A stretch of DNA of 40,126 bases from Chitinophagales bacterium (lineage in GTDB: Bacteria; Bacteroidota; Bacteroidia; Chitinophagales; S012-47), in contig JALSIH010000212.1 of assembly GCA_026981615.1 (NCBI GenBank), positions 1-40,126 of the forward strand, read 5' to 3'. Below, in pieces: positions 1 through 8,051 of this stretch. Under the pieces are notes generated by a model. It was not told where the DNA came from, ran no database searches, and saw only the letters and a program-made list of their open reading frames with translations. Within the stretch, counting starts at the first letter, position 1, and each line of letters begins with the position of its first letter. A program made the translations under genes and the position numbers.

Positions 1-22
1 CGGGATGCGCTGCCAACTGAGC
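1..22 (-). repeat. tRNA-like direct repeat, copy at window edge
   Basis: These 22 bases match 319-340 at 21 of 22 positions in the same orientation. Read on the minus strand they begin GCTCAGTTGGCAGCGC, which looks like the D-arm of a tRNA, and continue into the first half of an anticodon stem before the window ends. The copy begins just after the stop codon of the GIY-YIG gene. The rest lies outside the window, so I cannot tell whether it is a complete functional tRNA or another fragment. Confidence 0.6.
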
Positions 23-24
23 AG

Positions 25-282
25 TTAATTGTGATAATTTTCAATTAAATACTCAATGTATTTTCTGCTCTTCTTCCTTTTAATCTCCAGTTCCCGCCTA
101 TTTGCTTCTATTTTGGTATCAAAGGATTCCAAATATACAAAAGACCAAGGGCCTTTATTTCGTGTGGCTTTAACCTTACCACTATTGTGTTGGATCAAAC
201 GTTCCTCTAAGTTACCGGTATGACCGATATAAAAGCGGTTGCTTTTGCTGGAAATTAATATATATACAAAGAACTTATTCAT
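25..282 (-). CDS. Small single-domain GIY-YIG nuclease family protein
   Basis: An 85-residue protein made of one GIY-YIG domain. The paired motifs FVYIL and FYIG are at residues 5-22, followed by the LEERLIQHN stretch carrying the conserved arginine, and a Glu in the C-terminal half. The ORF track starts at 480, but that extension is translation of upstream tRNA-like DNA; the ATG at 282 opens directly on the domain and gives the usual length for this family. The GIY-YIG fold is a metal-dependent DNA endonuclease, but for these short stand-alone proteins the target and cellular role are not established. The gene is bracketed by two copies of a tRNA-like repeat (1-22 and 300-349), which suggests it travels with, or inserts beside, tRNA sequence. 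No second domain or signal peptide is visible. Confidence 0.85.
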   Translation of the reverse strand: MNKFFVYILISSKSNRFYIGHTGNLEERLIQHNSGKVKATRNKGPWSFVYLESFDTKIEANRRELEIKRKKSRKYIEYLIENYHN

Positions 283-299
283 CTGAACGGTCAATTTAG

Positions 300-349
300 C
301 GACCCTCCCGATTTGCATCGGGATGCGCTGGCAACTGAGCTGTTCCCGT
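300..349 (-). pseudogene. tRNA-like fragment (5' half) upstream of the GIY-YIG gene
   Basis: On the minus strand this reads as a possible acceptor strand (ACGGGAA), a D-arm (GCTCAGTTGCCAGCGC), an anticodon-like arm (TCCCG-ATGCAAAT-CGGGA) and a variable-region-like AGGGTC. The anticodon-like loop has eight nucleotides instead of seven, and nothing resembling a T-arm (GGTTCGAATCC) or a matching 3' acceptor strand follows before the GIY-YIG start at 282. I therefore read it as the degenerate 5' half of a tRNA and not a working gene. A TATATTTG promoter-like element (387-394) lies upstream. The anticodon cannot be assigned safely; GCA is one reading. Confidence 0.5.
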
Positions 350-358
350 CCGGCTGTC

Positions 359-373
359 CGGATAAAATCCGGC
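359..373 (-). other. Short hairpin between promoter-like element and tRNA-like fragment
   Basis: CCGGA-TTTTA-TCCGG forms a perfect 5-bp stem with a 5-nt loop on the minus strand. It sits between the TATATTTG element and the tRNA-like fragment, so any transcript from that promoter would carry it. No T-run follows, so it is not a standard terminator. Confidence 0.35.
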
Positions 374-386
374 CCGCAAGCGGATG

Positions 387-394
387 CAAATATA
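387..394 (-). promoter_or_regulatory. Bacteroidota -7 element upstream of tRNA-like/GIY-YIG unit
   Basis: TATATTTG on the minus strand is a perfect match to the TAnnTTTG -7 consensus used by the Bacteroidota primary sigma factor. No good TTTG -33 box is found about 19 nt upstream. Transcription from here would run through the hairpin and tRNA-like fragment into the GIY-YIG gene. Confidence 0.4.
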
Positions 395-480
395 CAATAT
401 TTGGATTTTGGAAAAAGGAATTTGAAGGGAGAAAATAAGGGAATATTTTGCCGGGCCGCTGTCTGCGCAAGTCCGGGCAA

Positions 481-1815
481 TCAGTTCGTGCTTTCCGGAA
501 TCTTCTGCAAGGGCGACCACACAATGAGCAGGAGGGGCAGGGTTAGTATGGCCGGAACGAGATAGAGGTAGTGATAGGGTATCTGAATAAAAGCATAAAA
601 AACGGCCAGGTATATTTTTAGGCTGCCGGTCAGGTAGAGGCGCAGTTCGTATCGCCCTCGATGGCGGAAAAAAAGGAGGGCGGGAAGCAGGACTGCGAGA
701 AGGCTGAGAATAAGGTGGCTGCGCTGCAGTACATGCAGTTTGTGGACGAGATATCCCGGAATATACTCGTAGAAAAAGAGCGCCAGCCCATAGCCCCGGT
801 AGAGATGCCAGGGCCCGGCATCTGCTCCGCGGGGGGTCCATTCGGCCAGGGCGGCCACACTGTGATAACGGTAGCCGTTAAAAAATATGGAGGGATCCTG
901 TAAAAGGAAGGGAAATACATAAATGGCCAGAAAGCCGGCCAGCAATATGATTGCAATGCGTATGGCTTTGCTCCGGAAGGGAGAAAAGAAAAGCGCCAGA
1001 AAATAGAAGGGCGTCCAGAGGACGATGGAAAAGCGGGAAAGCAGCGTGAGGAGGAGGCCGCTGGCAGCAGGCAGGAGGCGCAAAGAAAAGAGAGACAGGG
1101 CGAAGATGAGATAATATCCGGCTATCAGGGCCTCGATGGTAAAAGCGAAAAGTGCAGGGTCGTAGTGGAAGTATAGCGCAGTGAAGGCGAAAGGAAGAAG
1201 CGAGAAGATCATAAAATGTATGTCCTTGTGAAAATGCTTGCGGGCATAGCGGAGAAGAAGAAAGATCGAGAAGAAATAAACGGCAAAGCTCATCCAGCGG
1301 TAGTCGAAGCCGAGCCATTCGGGAAGTAGAAAAGGCAGCCACTGCAGGGGGAGATAGGTGGGATAAAGCGTGTATCCCCAGATATCGATGGGCAGGTAGG
1401 GAAAGGCTCCGCTGAGTAATCTTCGCACCAGCACCATCACCTGCGGGATGATATCGGAGCGGGCGGCATCGTTAACGGCCAGCGGGACACTGCCGATGAT
1501 GGCATCATAGCGCTGTGCAAGAATCAAGAGCAGGAGGAGGGGGAGCAGCCAGGGCAGAAATCTTTTCGCAGATGCTTTGGAAAGGGTGGAGGCGGGCAAG
1601 GTAAACCTCCGGCTGAGCCATGTCACGGCCACTCCGCTAAGCAGGGAGGCCGCCAGCAGAACGAGAGGGCTCAGATGGGGACCCAGGCTGCCCCGGGCAA
1701 ATGTGAGAAGGGCCCATTCGAGGAGGACCGCGGCCGTTACCATCCATCGAATTTTTCGCAGAGACAAGGCCTGCCGGACCGTATTGCCGCCCGGGACACT
1801 TTCAGAGTGGCTCAT
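481..1815 (-). CDS. Polytopic membrane protein, probable GT-C-type glycosyltransferase
   Basis: A 444-residue protein with about ten hydrophobic helices spread along its length and short basic loops (for example LLRYARKHFHKD). A polar loop after the third helix contains VNDAARSDIIPQ, an acidic loop where GT-C glycosyltransferases (mannosyltransferase/DUF2029-like) place catalytic Asp residues. The family assignment is inference from topology and this loop; a plain transporter-like or unknown membrane protein is possible. Its ATG overlaps the mutS stop as ATGA, so the two are probably co-transcribed and translationally coupled, although no functional link to mismatch repair is obvious. It would act in the inner membrane, perhaps on a polyprenyl-linked sugar substrate. 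Confidence 0.6.
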   Translation of the reverse strand: MSHSESVPGGNTVRQALSLRKIRWMVTAAVLLEWALLTFARGSLGPHLSPLVLLAASLLSGVAVTWLSRRFTLPASTLSKASAKRFLPWLLPLLLLLILAQRYDAIIGSVPLAVNDAARSDIIPQVMVLVRRLLSGAFPYLPIDIWGYTLYPTYLPLQWLPFLLPEWLGFDYRWMSFAVYFFSIFLLLRYARKHFHKDIHFMIFSLLPFAFTALYFHYDPALFAFTIEALIAGYYLIFALSLFSLRLLPAASGLLLTLLSRFSIVLWTPFYFLALFFSPFRSKAIRIAIILLAGFLAIYVFPFLLQDPSIFFNGYRYHSVAALAEWTPRGADAGPWHLYRGYGLALFFYEYIPGYLVHKLHVLQRSHLILSLLAVLLPALLFFRHRGRYELRLYLTGSLKIYLAVFYAFIQIPYHYLYLVPAILTLPLLLIVWSPLQKIPESTN

Positions 1816-4457
1816 CCTTTCAGTTTCTCTTTAAGTTCATTCAGTTTCATCAGGGCTTCTACGGGCGTGAGGGCGTTGATATCGAGACTTCGGAGCATGT
1901 CGGCTACTTCCTGCAGCTCGGGCTGGTCGAGCTGGAAGATACTCAGCTGCATATCTCCGGGTGGGGTTTGTGCCTTCAGTACCTGTTCCGGGTCGCGCCC
2001 GATGCTTTTTTCCTCCAGTTCCTTCAGTATCTGCCGGGCGCGTTCCAGCACTTTGGGCGGCATTCCCGCCATGCGGGCCACATGAATGCCAAAGCTGTGA
2101 TGGCTGCCTCCTTTTTCGAGTTTGCGCAGGAAGAGCACCTTCTTTCCGATTTCGCGTGTGCTTACATGGAAGTTTTTTATCCGCTCCAGTTTTCCTTCCA
2201 ATTCGTTCAGTTCGTGGTAGTGGGTAGCAAAAAGGGTCTTCGGGCGAAACTTGCCGTTGCTGTGCAGATACTCGGCAATCGACCAGGCGATAGAGATGCC
2301 GTCATAGGTGCTTGTGCCACGGCCGATCTCATCGAGGAGGATAAGGCTGCGCTCCGATATATTGTTCAGAATGCTTGCGGTTTCGTTCATTTCCACCATA
2401 AAAGTGGACTCGCCCGAGCTGATATTGTCCGAGGCTCCCACCCGTGTAAATATCTTGTCAACCAGGCCGATGCGTGCTTCGCGGGCGGGGACAAAACTGC
2501 CGGTCTGGGCCATGAGCGTTATCAGGGCCGTCTGGCGCAGCAGGGCCGACTTTCCGCTCATATTGGGGCCTGTGATGATGAGAATCTGCTGGCTGTTGTC
2601 GTCCAGATAGATATCGTTGGGTACATATTGCTCGCCCGGGTCGAGTTGATGCTCGATGACCGGGTGCCTCCCTTCCCGGATATCGATGATGTGCTCATTG
2701 CTGAGATCGGGCCTGCGATAGTTGAGGCGCAGTGCATTGCGGGCAAAAGTGAGCAGGCAGTCGAGCTGCGCAATGATGCGGGCATTTTGCTGAATGGCCT
2801 CCACATGCAGGGCCACTTCGTTCACCAGTTTTTCGAAGAGCTCTTTTTCGAGACTCAGTATTTTATCGCCTGCCGAAAGTATTTTTTCTTCGAGTACCTT
2901 CAGTTCATCGGTGATGTAGCGCTCGGCACTTACCAGTGTTTGTTTGCGCACCCATTCGGGCGGCACCTTTTCTTTGTGTGTATTGCGCACCTCGAGGTAA
3001 TATCCGAAGACATTGTTGTAGCCGATTTTGAGCGAGGCAATGCCCGTTCTCAGCATTTCCCTCTCCTGAAGGGCCGCCAGACGTCCTTTGCTGTTTTTGA
3101 CCAGGTCGCGCAATTCATCAAGTGCCGGTTCAACTCCTTCGGCAATGGTATGTCCTTTTTCCAGGCTCACGGGTGCCTGCTCCGAGAGGGTGTTTTTTAT
3201 TTTTTTTCTGATCAGTTCGCAGGGGTTGATTTGTTCGCCCAGTGCCGCCAGTTCCTTCGATTCCGAAGCGAGTGCCGCCTGGCGTATGGGCAGCATGGCT
3301 TCCAGCGCCCTGTGCAGGGCAAGCAGTTCGCGGGGGTTGATGCGTTTCAGGGCCACCTTGGAGATGATGCGTTCCACATCTCCCATCTTTTTGATTTCCG
3401 GCTCCATCTTTTCGCTCAGTTCCCTGTTTTTTACGAGATGTTCCACGGCATTGAGGCGGTAGTTGATGGCATCGACATTCTTAAGGGGCAATACCAGCCA
3501 CTGTCGCAGGAGCCGGGCGCCCATGGGGCTTTGTGTCTGATCCAGCACTTCGAGCAGCGAAGTGCCGCTTTCGAAAGGCGTGGAAAGCAACTCGAGATTG
3601 CGGATGGTAAAGCGGTCGAGCCAGACGTGGTCTTCCTCCGGAATGCGGGCGATGCGGGTGATATGCCCGATATTGGGGTGCTCGGTCTCGTCCAAATAGT
3701 GCAGAGCCGCTCCCGCGGCCGCAATGGCGGCTTCCATGCCTTCGATGCCAAAGCCTTTGAGGCTGGCCGTGCCGAAATGCCGCAAGAGCTTCTCGAGGGC
3801 AAATTCTGCACTGAAAATCCACTCGTCCAGCGGATATACATAAAATTGCTGCCCGAAAAGTTCATGAAATTTTTTGACCCGCGGGCGCGAGACGATGATC
3901 TCGCTCGGCAGAAATCCCTGAATCAGCTTGTCGATGTATTCCCGCGATCCCGAGCTGGCAAGAAACTCTCCGGTACTGACATCCAGCAGGGCCAGGCCAA
4001 ACTCGTTGCGTTCAAAACTGATGGCTGCCAGGAAATTATTCGATTTGTGATCCAGAATCTGATCATTGAGGGCCACCCCGGGGGTGACCAGTTCTGTGAC
4101 ACCCCGCTTGACAATGCTTTTGGTGCTTTTCGGGTCTTCCAGCTGGTCGCAGATGGCTACCCGGTAGCCGGCTTTCACCAGTTTGGGCAGGTAGGTCTCG
4201 AGGGCATGATGCGGAAATCCGGCCAGCTCGACCTCCGAGGCCGATCCGTTGGCCCGTTTGGTGAGGACAATGCCGAGGGTGCGGGCCGTGGTCACCGCAT
4301 CGCTGCCGAAGGTCTCGTAGAAGTCGCCCACACGGAACAGCAGCAGCGCATCGGGGTATTTGGCCTTGATGCGTTTGTACTGTGCCATCAAAGGGGTTTC
4401 CTTTGCTTTGGGCCGGCTGCCTTTGGAGCTTTTTTTATGGGTCGAAATATTTGCCAA
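1812..4457 (-). CDS. mutS: DNA mismatch repair protein MutS
   Basis: MutS binds mismatched DNA and uses ATP to start repair. The mismatch-reading motif FRVGDFYETF lies about 50 residues from the N terminus. The C-terminal ATPase domain has Walker A GPNMSGKSALLRQ, Walker B LILLDEIGRGTS and the ATHYHEL motif; a connector/lever and clamp region lies between. The ORF track begins at 4541, but that extension (MLRTIASDLT) does not look like MutS and lies upstream of a likely promoter at 4482-4512. The TTG at 4457 gives a short polar N-terminal tail before KETPLMAQY, as in relatives; ATG 4388 is the alternative. With TTG the protein has 881 residues, near the family length. The downstream membrane protein overlaps by ATGA. 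A very long antisense ORF here is a shadow. Confidence 0.97.
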   Translation of the reverse strand: MANISTHKKSSKGSRPKAKETPLMAQYKRIKAKYPDALLLFRVGDFYETFGSDAVTTARTLGIVLTKRANGSASEVELAGFPHHALETYLPKLVKAGYRVAICDQLEDPKSTKSIVKRGVTELVTPGVALNDQILDHKSNNFLAAISFERNEFGLALLDVSTGEFLASSGSREYIDKLIQGFLPSEIIVSRPRVKKFHELFGQQFYVYPLDEWIFSAEFALEKLLRHFGTASLKGFGIEGMEAAIAAAGAALHYLDETEHPNIGHITRIARIPEEDHVWLDRFTIRNLELLSTPFESGTSLLEVLDQTQSPMGARLLRQWLVLPLKNVDAINYRLNAVEHLVKNRELSEKMEPEIKKMGDVERIISKVALKRINPRELLALHRALEAMLPIRQAALASESKELAALGEQINPCELIRKKIKNTLSEQAPVSLEKGHTIAEGVEPALDELRDLVKNSKGRLAALQEREMLRTGIASLKIGYNNVFGYYLEVRNTHKEKVPPEWVRKQTLVSAERYITDELKVLEEKILSAGDKILSLEKELFEKLVNEVALHVEAIQQNARIIAQLDCLLTFARNALRLNYRRPDLSNEHIIDIREGRHPVIEHQLDPGEQYVPNDIYLDDNSQQILIITGPNMSGKSALLRQTALITLMAQTGSFVPAREARIGLVDKIFTRVGASDNISSGESTFMVEMNETASILNNISERSLILLDEIGRGTSTYDGISIAWSIAEYLHSNGKFRPKTLFATHYHELNELEGKLERIKNFHVSTREIGKKVLFLRKLEKGGSHHSFGIHVARMAGMPPKVLERARQILKELEEKSIGRDPEQVLKAQTPPGDMQLSIFQLDQPELQEVADMLRSLDINALTPVEALMKLNELKEKLKG

Positions 4458-4481
4458 TATTTGTATCCTGATTTTGCAAAG

Positions 4482-4512
4482 CGAAGATAAAACAACTAAA
4501 ATAGGACTGAAA
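4482..4512 (-). promoter_or_regulatory. Probable mutS promoter
   Basis: On the minus strand TTTC (4509-4512), a 19-nt spacer and TATCTTCG (4482-4489) fit the Bacteroidota TTTG-N19-TAnnTTTG pattern with one mismatch in each box. Transcription would begin near 4475, which places the ORF-track ATG at 4541 outside the transcript and supports the TTG start at 4457. Confidence 0.45.
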
Positions 4513-4552
4513 GTTAGGTCGCTTGCAATTGTTCTCAACAAAAATGCTGTGG

Positions 4553-5107
4553 ATGCAGAGTTTCAGGAAAAAAAAGATCGCGGAACTGGGCCGCATCGAC
4601 CCGCTTCGATACAGGGAGTTGCCGCGCTTGCCCCTTGCCGTTTGGCTCGACCGCATTCGCAGCCATCACAATGTGGGCTCGGTGTTTCGCACGGCCGATG
4701 CTTTCCGTGTGGCACACATTTACCTCGGGGGCTACACTCCGGCTCCTCCGCACCGCGACATTCACAAAACCGCCCTCGGAGCCACCGAAACGGTCGCCTG
4801 GTCGTCAGAGCCGGAGAGCCTGGCCGGCCTCCGCAGGCGCAAGGAAGAGGGATATACGATCGTGGGGGTCGAGCAGGCTTTCGGCAGCATTCCCCTGCAA
4901 GCGTTTGAAGTGGACAAAAACGCCCGCTATCTCCTCGTTCTGGGCAACGAGGTGAACGGCATCGATGAGGAGCTGATGGGCGAACTCGATCATTGCATCG
5001 AAATTCCCCAGTTTGGCAGCAAGCACTCATTGAATATTTCGGTAGCGGCCGGGCTTCTCATCTGGCATTTTGCCGCGGCTTTCGGATTCAAAGCGGGAGC
5101 GGAGTGA
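4553..5107 (+). CDS. TrmH/SpoU-family RNA 2'-O-methyltransferase
   Basis: A SPOUT-class methyltransferase that would transfer a methyl group from S-adenosylmethionine to a ribose 2'-hydroxyl in tRNA or rRNA. The three family motifs are present: motif 1 HNVGSVFRTADAF near residue 38, motif 2 LVLGNEVNGI in the C-terminal half, and motif 3 IPQFGSKHSLNISVAAG with the cofactor-binding knot. At 184 residues it has essentially only the catalytic domain, without the N-terminal RNA-binding domain of larger relatives. The start at 4553 (MQSFRKKKIAELGRI) is chosen because relatives begin just before an ELGR-like segment; ATGs at 4523 and 4544 are alternatives. The specific target nucleotide is not predictable. 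It is divergent from mutS and 8 nt ahead of the next gene, so probably co-transcribed with it. Confidence 0.9.
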   Translation: MQSFRKKKIAELGRIDPLRYRELPRLPLAVWLDRIRSHHNVGSVFRTADAFRVAHIYLGGYTPAPPHRDIHKTALGATETVAWSSEPESLAGLRRRKEEGYTIVGVEQAFGSIPLQAFEVDKNARYLLVLGNEVNGIDEELMGELDHCIEIPQFGSKHSLNISVAAGLLIWHFAAAFGFKAGAE

Positions 5108-5115
5108 GGAAGTGT

Positions 5116-5904
5116 ATGAGAACCCGGGACATGCTGGGCCGCCAGGTGGAAATCCCGGAGGATCTGCAGCGCATTGTTTCTCTCGTTCCCTCGCAGACCG
5201 AGCTGCTTTATGACCTCGGCCTCGACAGGGAAGTCAGGGGCATCACGCGCTTTTGCATACATCCGGAGCACTGGTACCGGAGCAAGACCCGCGTGGGAGG
5301 TACCAAAAAACTGCACCTTGACAAGATCCGGGCGCTGGCTCCCGATTTGATCATTGCCAACAAAGAAGAAAACAGGAAGGAAGAAATTGATGCGCTTGCC
5401 GATGAGTTTCCGGTCTGGATCAGCGATGTAAAAAATCTGGAGGAAGCACTTGCGATGATTTCGGGTGTGGGCCGCATCTGCGGACGTCAGGAAAAGGCAC
5501 ATGCCGTCTGCCGTGAGATTGTGCAAGCATTTGAGGCGCTCAGACGGGTACAGCCGCTGCAGGTGGCCTACCTCATCTGGGAAGAGCCCCTGATGGTGGT
5601 CGGGGGCAATACCTTTATTAATGATATCCTGCAACGATGGGGCCTTTACAATATATATGAAAAACACGGGCGATATCCGTGTACCGATCCGGATGAGCTC
5701 AAAAGCCTGTCGCCCGATCTGCTCATTCTGGCATCCGAACCTTTTCCTTTTCAGGAAAAACACGCCAGGCATCTGCAGGCGTGGATGCCGGGTGTGCAGA
5801 CCGTCATTGCCGATGGGGAGCTTTTTTCCTGGTACGGGAGCCGTTTGCGCCATACTCCGGCCTATCTCAACCGCCTGGCCGCTTCCCTGCAAATATTGAA
5901 ATAA
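5116..5904 (+). CDS. BtuF-like helical-backbone metal/cofactor-binding protein lacking a signal peptide
   Basis: A 262-residue protein with the fold signature of class III periplasmic binding proteins (BtuF/FepB type): RIVSLVPSQTELLYDLGL near residue 20, IRALAPDLIIANKEEN, and a C-terminal LSPDLLILASEPFPF segment. Such proteins normally deliver cobalamin, heme or siderophores to an ABC permease. This one starts with MRTRDMLGRQVEIP and shows no signal peptide or lipobox, and no permease or ATPase is nearby, so it may work in the cytoplasm or be exported by an unusual route. The ORF track starts at 4993 inside trmH; the ATG at 5116, preceded by GGAAG, gives the expected N terminus. Assignment to the superfamily is confident; the ligand is unknown. 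Confidence 0.8.
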   Translation: MRTRDMLGRQVEIPEDLQRIVSLVPSQTELLYDLGLDREVRGITRFCIHPEHWYRSKTRVGGTKKLHLDKIRALAPDLIIANKEENRKEEIDALADEFPVWISDVKNLEEALAMISGVGRICGRQEKAHAVCREIVQAFEALRRVQPLQVAYLIWEEPLMVVGGNTFINDILQRWGLYNIYEKHGRYPCTDPDELKSLSPDLLILASEPFPFQEKHARHLQAWMPGVQTVIADGELFSWYGSRLRHTPAYLNRLAASLQILK

Positions 5905-5943
5905 AAGTGAGGAGAAAGCACCTCCGCTGCCCGGGGGAAATGT

Positions 5944-5951
5944 TATATTTG
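5944..5951 (+). promoter_or_regulatory. Bacteroidota -7 element upstream of aldolase gene
   Basis: TATATTTG matches the TAnnTTTG consensus exactly and lies 26 nt before the aldolase ATG, giving a leader of roughly 20 nt. A recognisable -33 TTTG is absent at the expected distance. Confidence 0.5.
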
Positions 5952-5976
5952 CTGCGAAAAATCAAACTGAAATATC

Positions 5977-7050
5977 ATGAGCACGGACCAGATCATTCGC
6001 CTTCTCGGTGACAAAGCGGAATACCTTCTGCAGCATGAAAGCAAAAGCATTCCGCGAGATCTTTTGCACCTTCCCGGCCCCGATTTTATCGACCGGGTTT
6101 GGATCGACTCGGACCGCAATCCGCGGGTTCTCAATTCCCTGCAAACCCTCTTCAGTCACGGACGCCTGGGCGGTACGGGATACCTTTCCATTTTGCCGGT
6201 GGATCAGGGCATTGAGCACAGTGCCGGAGCTTCTTTTGCAAAGAATCCCCTCTATTTCGATCCGGAGAACATTGTAAAGCTGGCCATCGAAGGGGGTGCA
6301 AATGCCGTGGCTTCCACTTTTGGTGTGCTCGGAGCGGTGGCCCGGAAGTATGCACATAAAATTCCTTTCATCGTGAAGATCAATCACAATGAACTGCTGA
6401 CCTATCCGAACAGCTATGATCAGATCATGTTTGGCAGCGTAGAGGAAGCCTGGAACATGGGAGCCGTGGCCGTGGGAGCGACCATTTATTTCGGTTCGCC
6501 CGAATCCAACCGCCAGATTATCGAAGTGGCGGAAGCCTTCGAGCGGGCCCACGAGCTGGGAATGGCTACCATTCTGTGGTGCTACCTGCGCAACAGCGCC
6601 TTCAAGAAAGACGGGGTGGATTACCATACGGCTGCCGACCTGACGGGCCAGGCCAATCACCTCGGGGTGACCATACAGGCCGACATTGTAAAACAGAAAC
6701 TGCCGACCACCAATGGCGGCTACAAAGCACTGAATACGGGGGGCAGCAGCTACGGAAAACTGGATGAGCGCATCTATACGGAGCTGAGCAGCGATCATCC
6801 CATTGACCTGACACGCTATCAGGTGGCCAACGGCTACATGGGTCGTGCCGGTCTTATCAACTCGGGCGGGGCTTCAAGCGGGGCCTCCGACCTGGCACAG
6901 GCAGTCGAAACGGCCGTGATCAACAAGCGGGCCGGTGGCATGGGTCTGATTTCCGGAAGAAAGGCCTTTCAACGGCCAATGAAAGAAGGAGTGGAAATTT
7001 TGAATGCCATACAGGATGTCTACCTCAACAAAGAGATCGACATCGCTTAA
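5977..7050 (+). CDS. fbaB: Class I fructose-bisphosphate aldolase (DhnA/FbaB type)
   Basis: Cleaves fructose 1,6-bisphosphate to dihydroxyacetone phosphate and glyceraldehyde 3-phosphate, or runs in reverse in gluconeogenesis, through a Schiff base on lysine. The protein has 357 residues with the archaeal/DhnA-type sequence: [11 protein letters not shown] near residue 70, [12 protein letters not shown] near residue 128, and [12 protein letters not shown] near residue 230, where the last lysine corresponds to the expected Schiff-base residue. The C-terminal GRKAFQRP phosphate-binding segment is present. It is a cytosolic enzyme of glycolysis, apparently transcribed from its own TATATTTG promoter. 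No other glycolytic gene is adjacent; accD follows after 63 nt with a separate promoter. Confidence 0.93.
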   Translation: MSTDQIIRLLGDKAEYLLQHESKSIPRDLLHLPGPDFIDRVWIDSDRNPRVLNSLQTLFSHGRLGGTGYLSILPVDQGIEHSAGASFAKNPLYFDPENIVKLAIEGGANAVASTFGVLGAVARKYAHKIPFIVKINHNELLTYPNSYDQIMFGSVEEAWNMGAVAVGATIYFGSPESNRQIIEVAEAFERAHELGMATILWCYLRNSAFKKDGVDYHTAADLTGQANHLGVTIQADIVKQKLPTTNGGYKALNTGGSSYGKLDERIYTELSSDHPIDLTRYQVANGYMGRAGLINSGGASSGASDLAQAVETAVINKRAGGMGLISGRKAFQRPMKEGVEILNAIQDVYLNKEIDIA

Positions 7051-7053
7051 GTA

Positions 7054-7085
7054 TTTTGCACACTCCTCTTTTAATACTACCTTTA
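7054..7085 (+). promoter_or_regulatory. Probable accD promoter
   Basis: TTTTG at 7054-7058, a 19-nt spacer and TACCTTTA at 7078-7085 follow the Bacteroidota -33/-7 pattern with one mismatch in the -7 box. A second partial -7 candidate, TAATTTCG, overlaps at 7084-7091. The site lies 28 nt before the accD start. Confidence 0.5.
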
Positions 7086-7113
7086 ATTTCGTTCACCCGA
7101 ATAAGGAACTTTT

Positions 7114-7962
7114 ATGAGCTGGTTCAGACGACTTAGGGAAGGGATCACTACTTCTACCATCGAAAAAAAAGAAGCTCCGGACGGACTTTGGCACAAGTGC
7201 AAAGGCTGCGGAGAAACGATTCCGATGAAGAAATACAAAGAAAACCTTTGGGTTTGCCCTTCCTGCGCGCTGCACGGCCGCATCGATTCTTTGGAGTATT
7301 TCCAGTTTCTTTTTGATGATCCCGACCGGGTTTCCCTCCTTTTTGAACATCTCGACCCGGTGGACATGTTGCGCTTCGAGGATTTGAAACCTTATACACA
7401 GCGCCTGAAAGAGGCCAAAGCCAAAAACAGGGTCAGCGAGGCAATCACGGTGGCCACGGGCGACATCAATGAAAAAGCCTGGGTGATAGCCGCCATGAAT
7501 TTTAAATTCATCGGAGGGTCTATGGGTTCGGTGGTCGGAGAGCGTATCTCGAGGGCTATCGACTATGCCATTGAGCAGAAACTGCCCCTGCTCATTATCT
7601 CAAAAAGCGGAGGCGCCCGCATGATGGAGGCGGCTTTTTCGCTCATGCAGATGGCCAAAACCTCGGCCCGCCTGACCCGCCTGGCCGAAGCCGGCCTGCC
7701 CTATATTTCGCTGATGACCGACCCGACCACGGGCGGTGTCACCGCCAGCTATGCCATGCTCGGGGATATCAATATCGCTGAACCCGGTGCCCTCATCGGT
7801 TTTGCCGGCCCCCGTGTGATCAAAGAAACCATCAAGCGCGATCTTCCCGAAGGCTTCCAGCGCTCCGAGTTCCTGCTCGAAAAAGGTTTTCTCGATTTTA
7901 TCGTTCACCGGCACGAACTCAAAGAGAAGCTCACTGAGATGCGATCTTATTTTCTGGACTGA
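7114..7962 (+). CDS. accD: Acetyl-CoA carboxylase carboxyltransferase subunit beta
   Basis: Beta half of the carboxyltransferase that moves the carboxyl group from biotin to acetyl-CoA, giving malonyl-CoA for fatty acid synthesis. The 282-residue protein opens with the four-cysteine zinc ribbon (CKGCGE then VCPSCALH, residues 29-52), which is diagnostic of AccD. The crotonase-like core follows with ISKSGGARMMEAAFSLMQM near residue 165 and LMTDPTTGGVTASYAMLGD near residue 205, the acyl-CoA site. It ends with the usual GFLDFIVHRHELK segment. Length and domain order are normal. The alpha subunit and biotin carrier are not in this window, as is common when the subunits are dispersed. Confidence 0.97.
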   Translation: MSWFRRLREGITTSTIEKKEAPDGLWHKCKGCGETIPMKKYKENLWVCPSCALHGRIDSLEYFQFLFDDPDRVSLLFEHLDPVDMLRFEDLKPYTQRLKEAKAKNRVSEAITVATGDINEKAWVIAAMNFKFIGGSMGSVVGERISRAIDYAIEQKLPLLIISKSGGARMMEAAFSLMQMAKTSARLTRLAEAGLPYISLMTDPTTGGVTASYAMLGDINIAEPGALIGFAGPRVIKETIKRDLPEGFQRSEFLLEKGFLDFIVHRHELKEKLTEMRSYFLD

Positions 7963-8004
7963 AGCTGCCGGCATTTTTTCTCCGAATAATAACTTGCTTT
8001 TTCA

Positions 8005-8012
8005 TAACTTTG
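8005..8012 (+). promoter_or_regulatory. Bacteroidota -7 element upstream of rpsO
   Basis: TAACTTTG matches TAnnTTTG exactly and lies 39 nt before the rpsO ATG. A TTG at 7994-7996 is too close to be a normal -33 box, so only the -7 part is well supported. Confidence 0.5.
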
Positions 8013-8051
8013 CACCTCGAAAAACAGTAAGAGAATTAAATCAGTATTACC

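Noticed and set aside
1968-4490. 840-codon plus-strand ORF antisense to mutS
   Set aside because: It mirrors mutS exactly, its translation lacks domain-like patterning, and mutS shows complete family motifs. The open frame arises because mutS here avoids the codons that would read as stops on the other strand.
7963-7990. Palindrome TGCCGGCA followed by TTTTTT after accD, considered as a terminator
   Set aside because: A gapless 8-base palindrome cannot form a stable hairpin with a loop, so the support is too weak.
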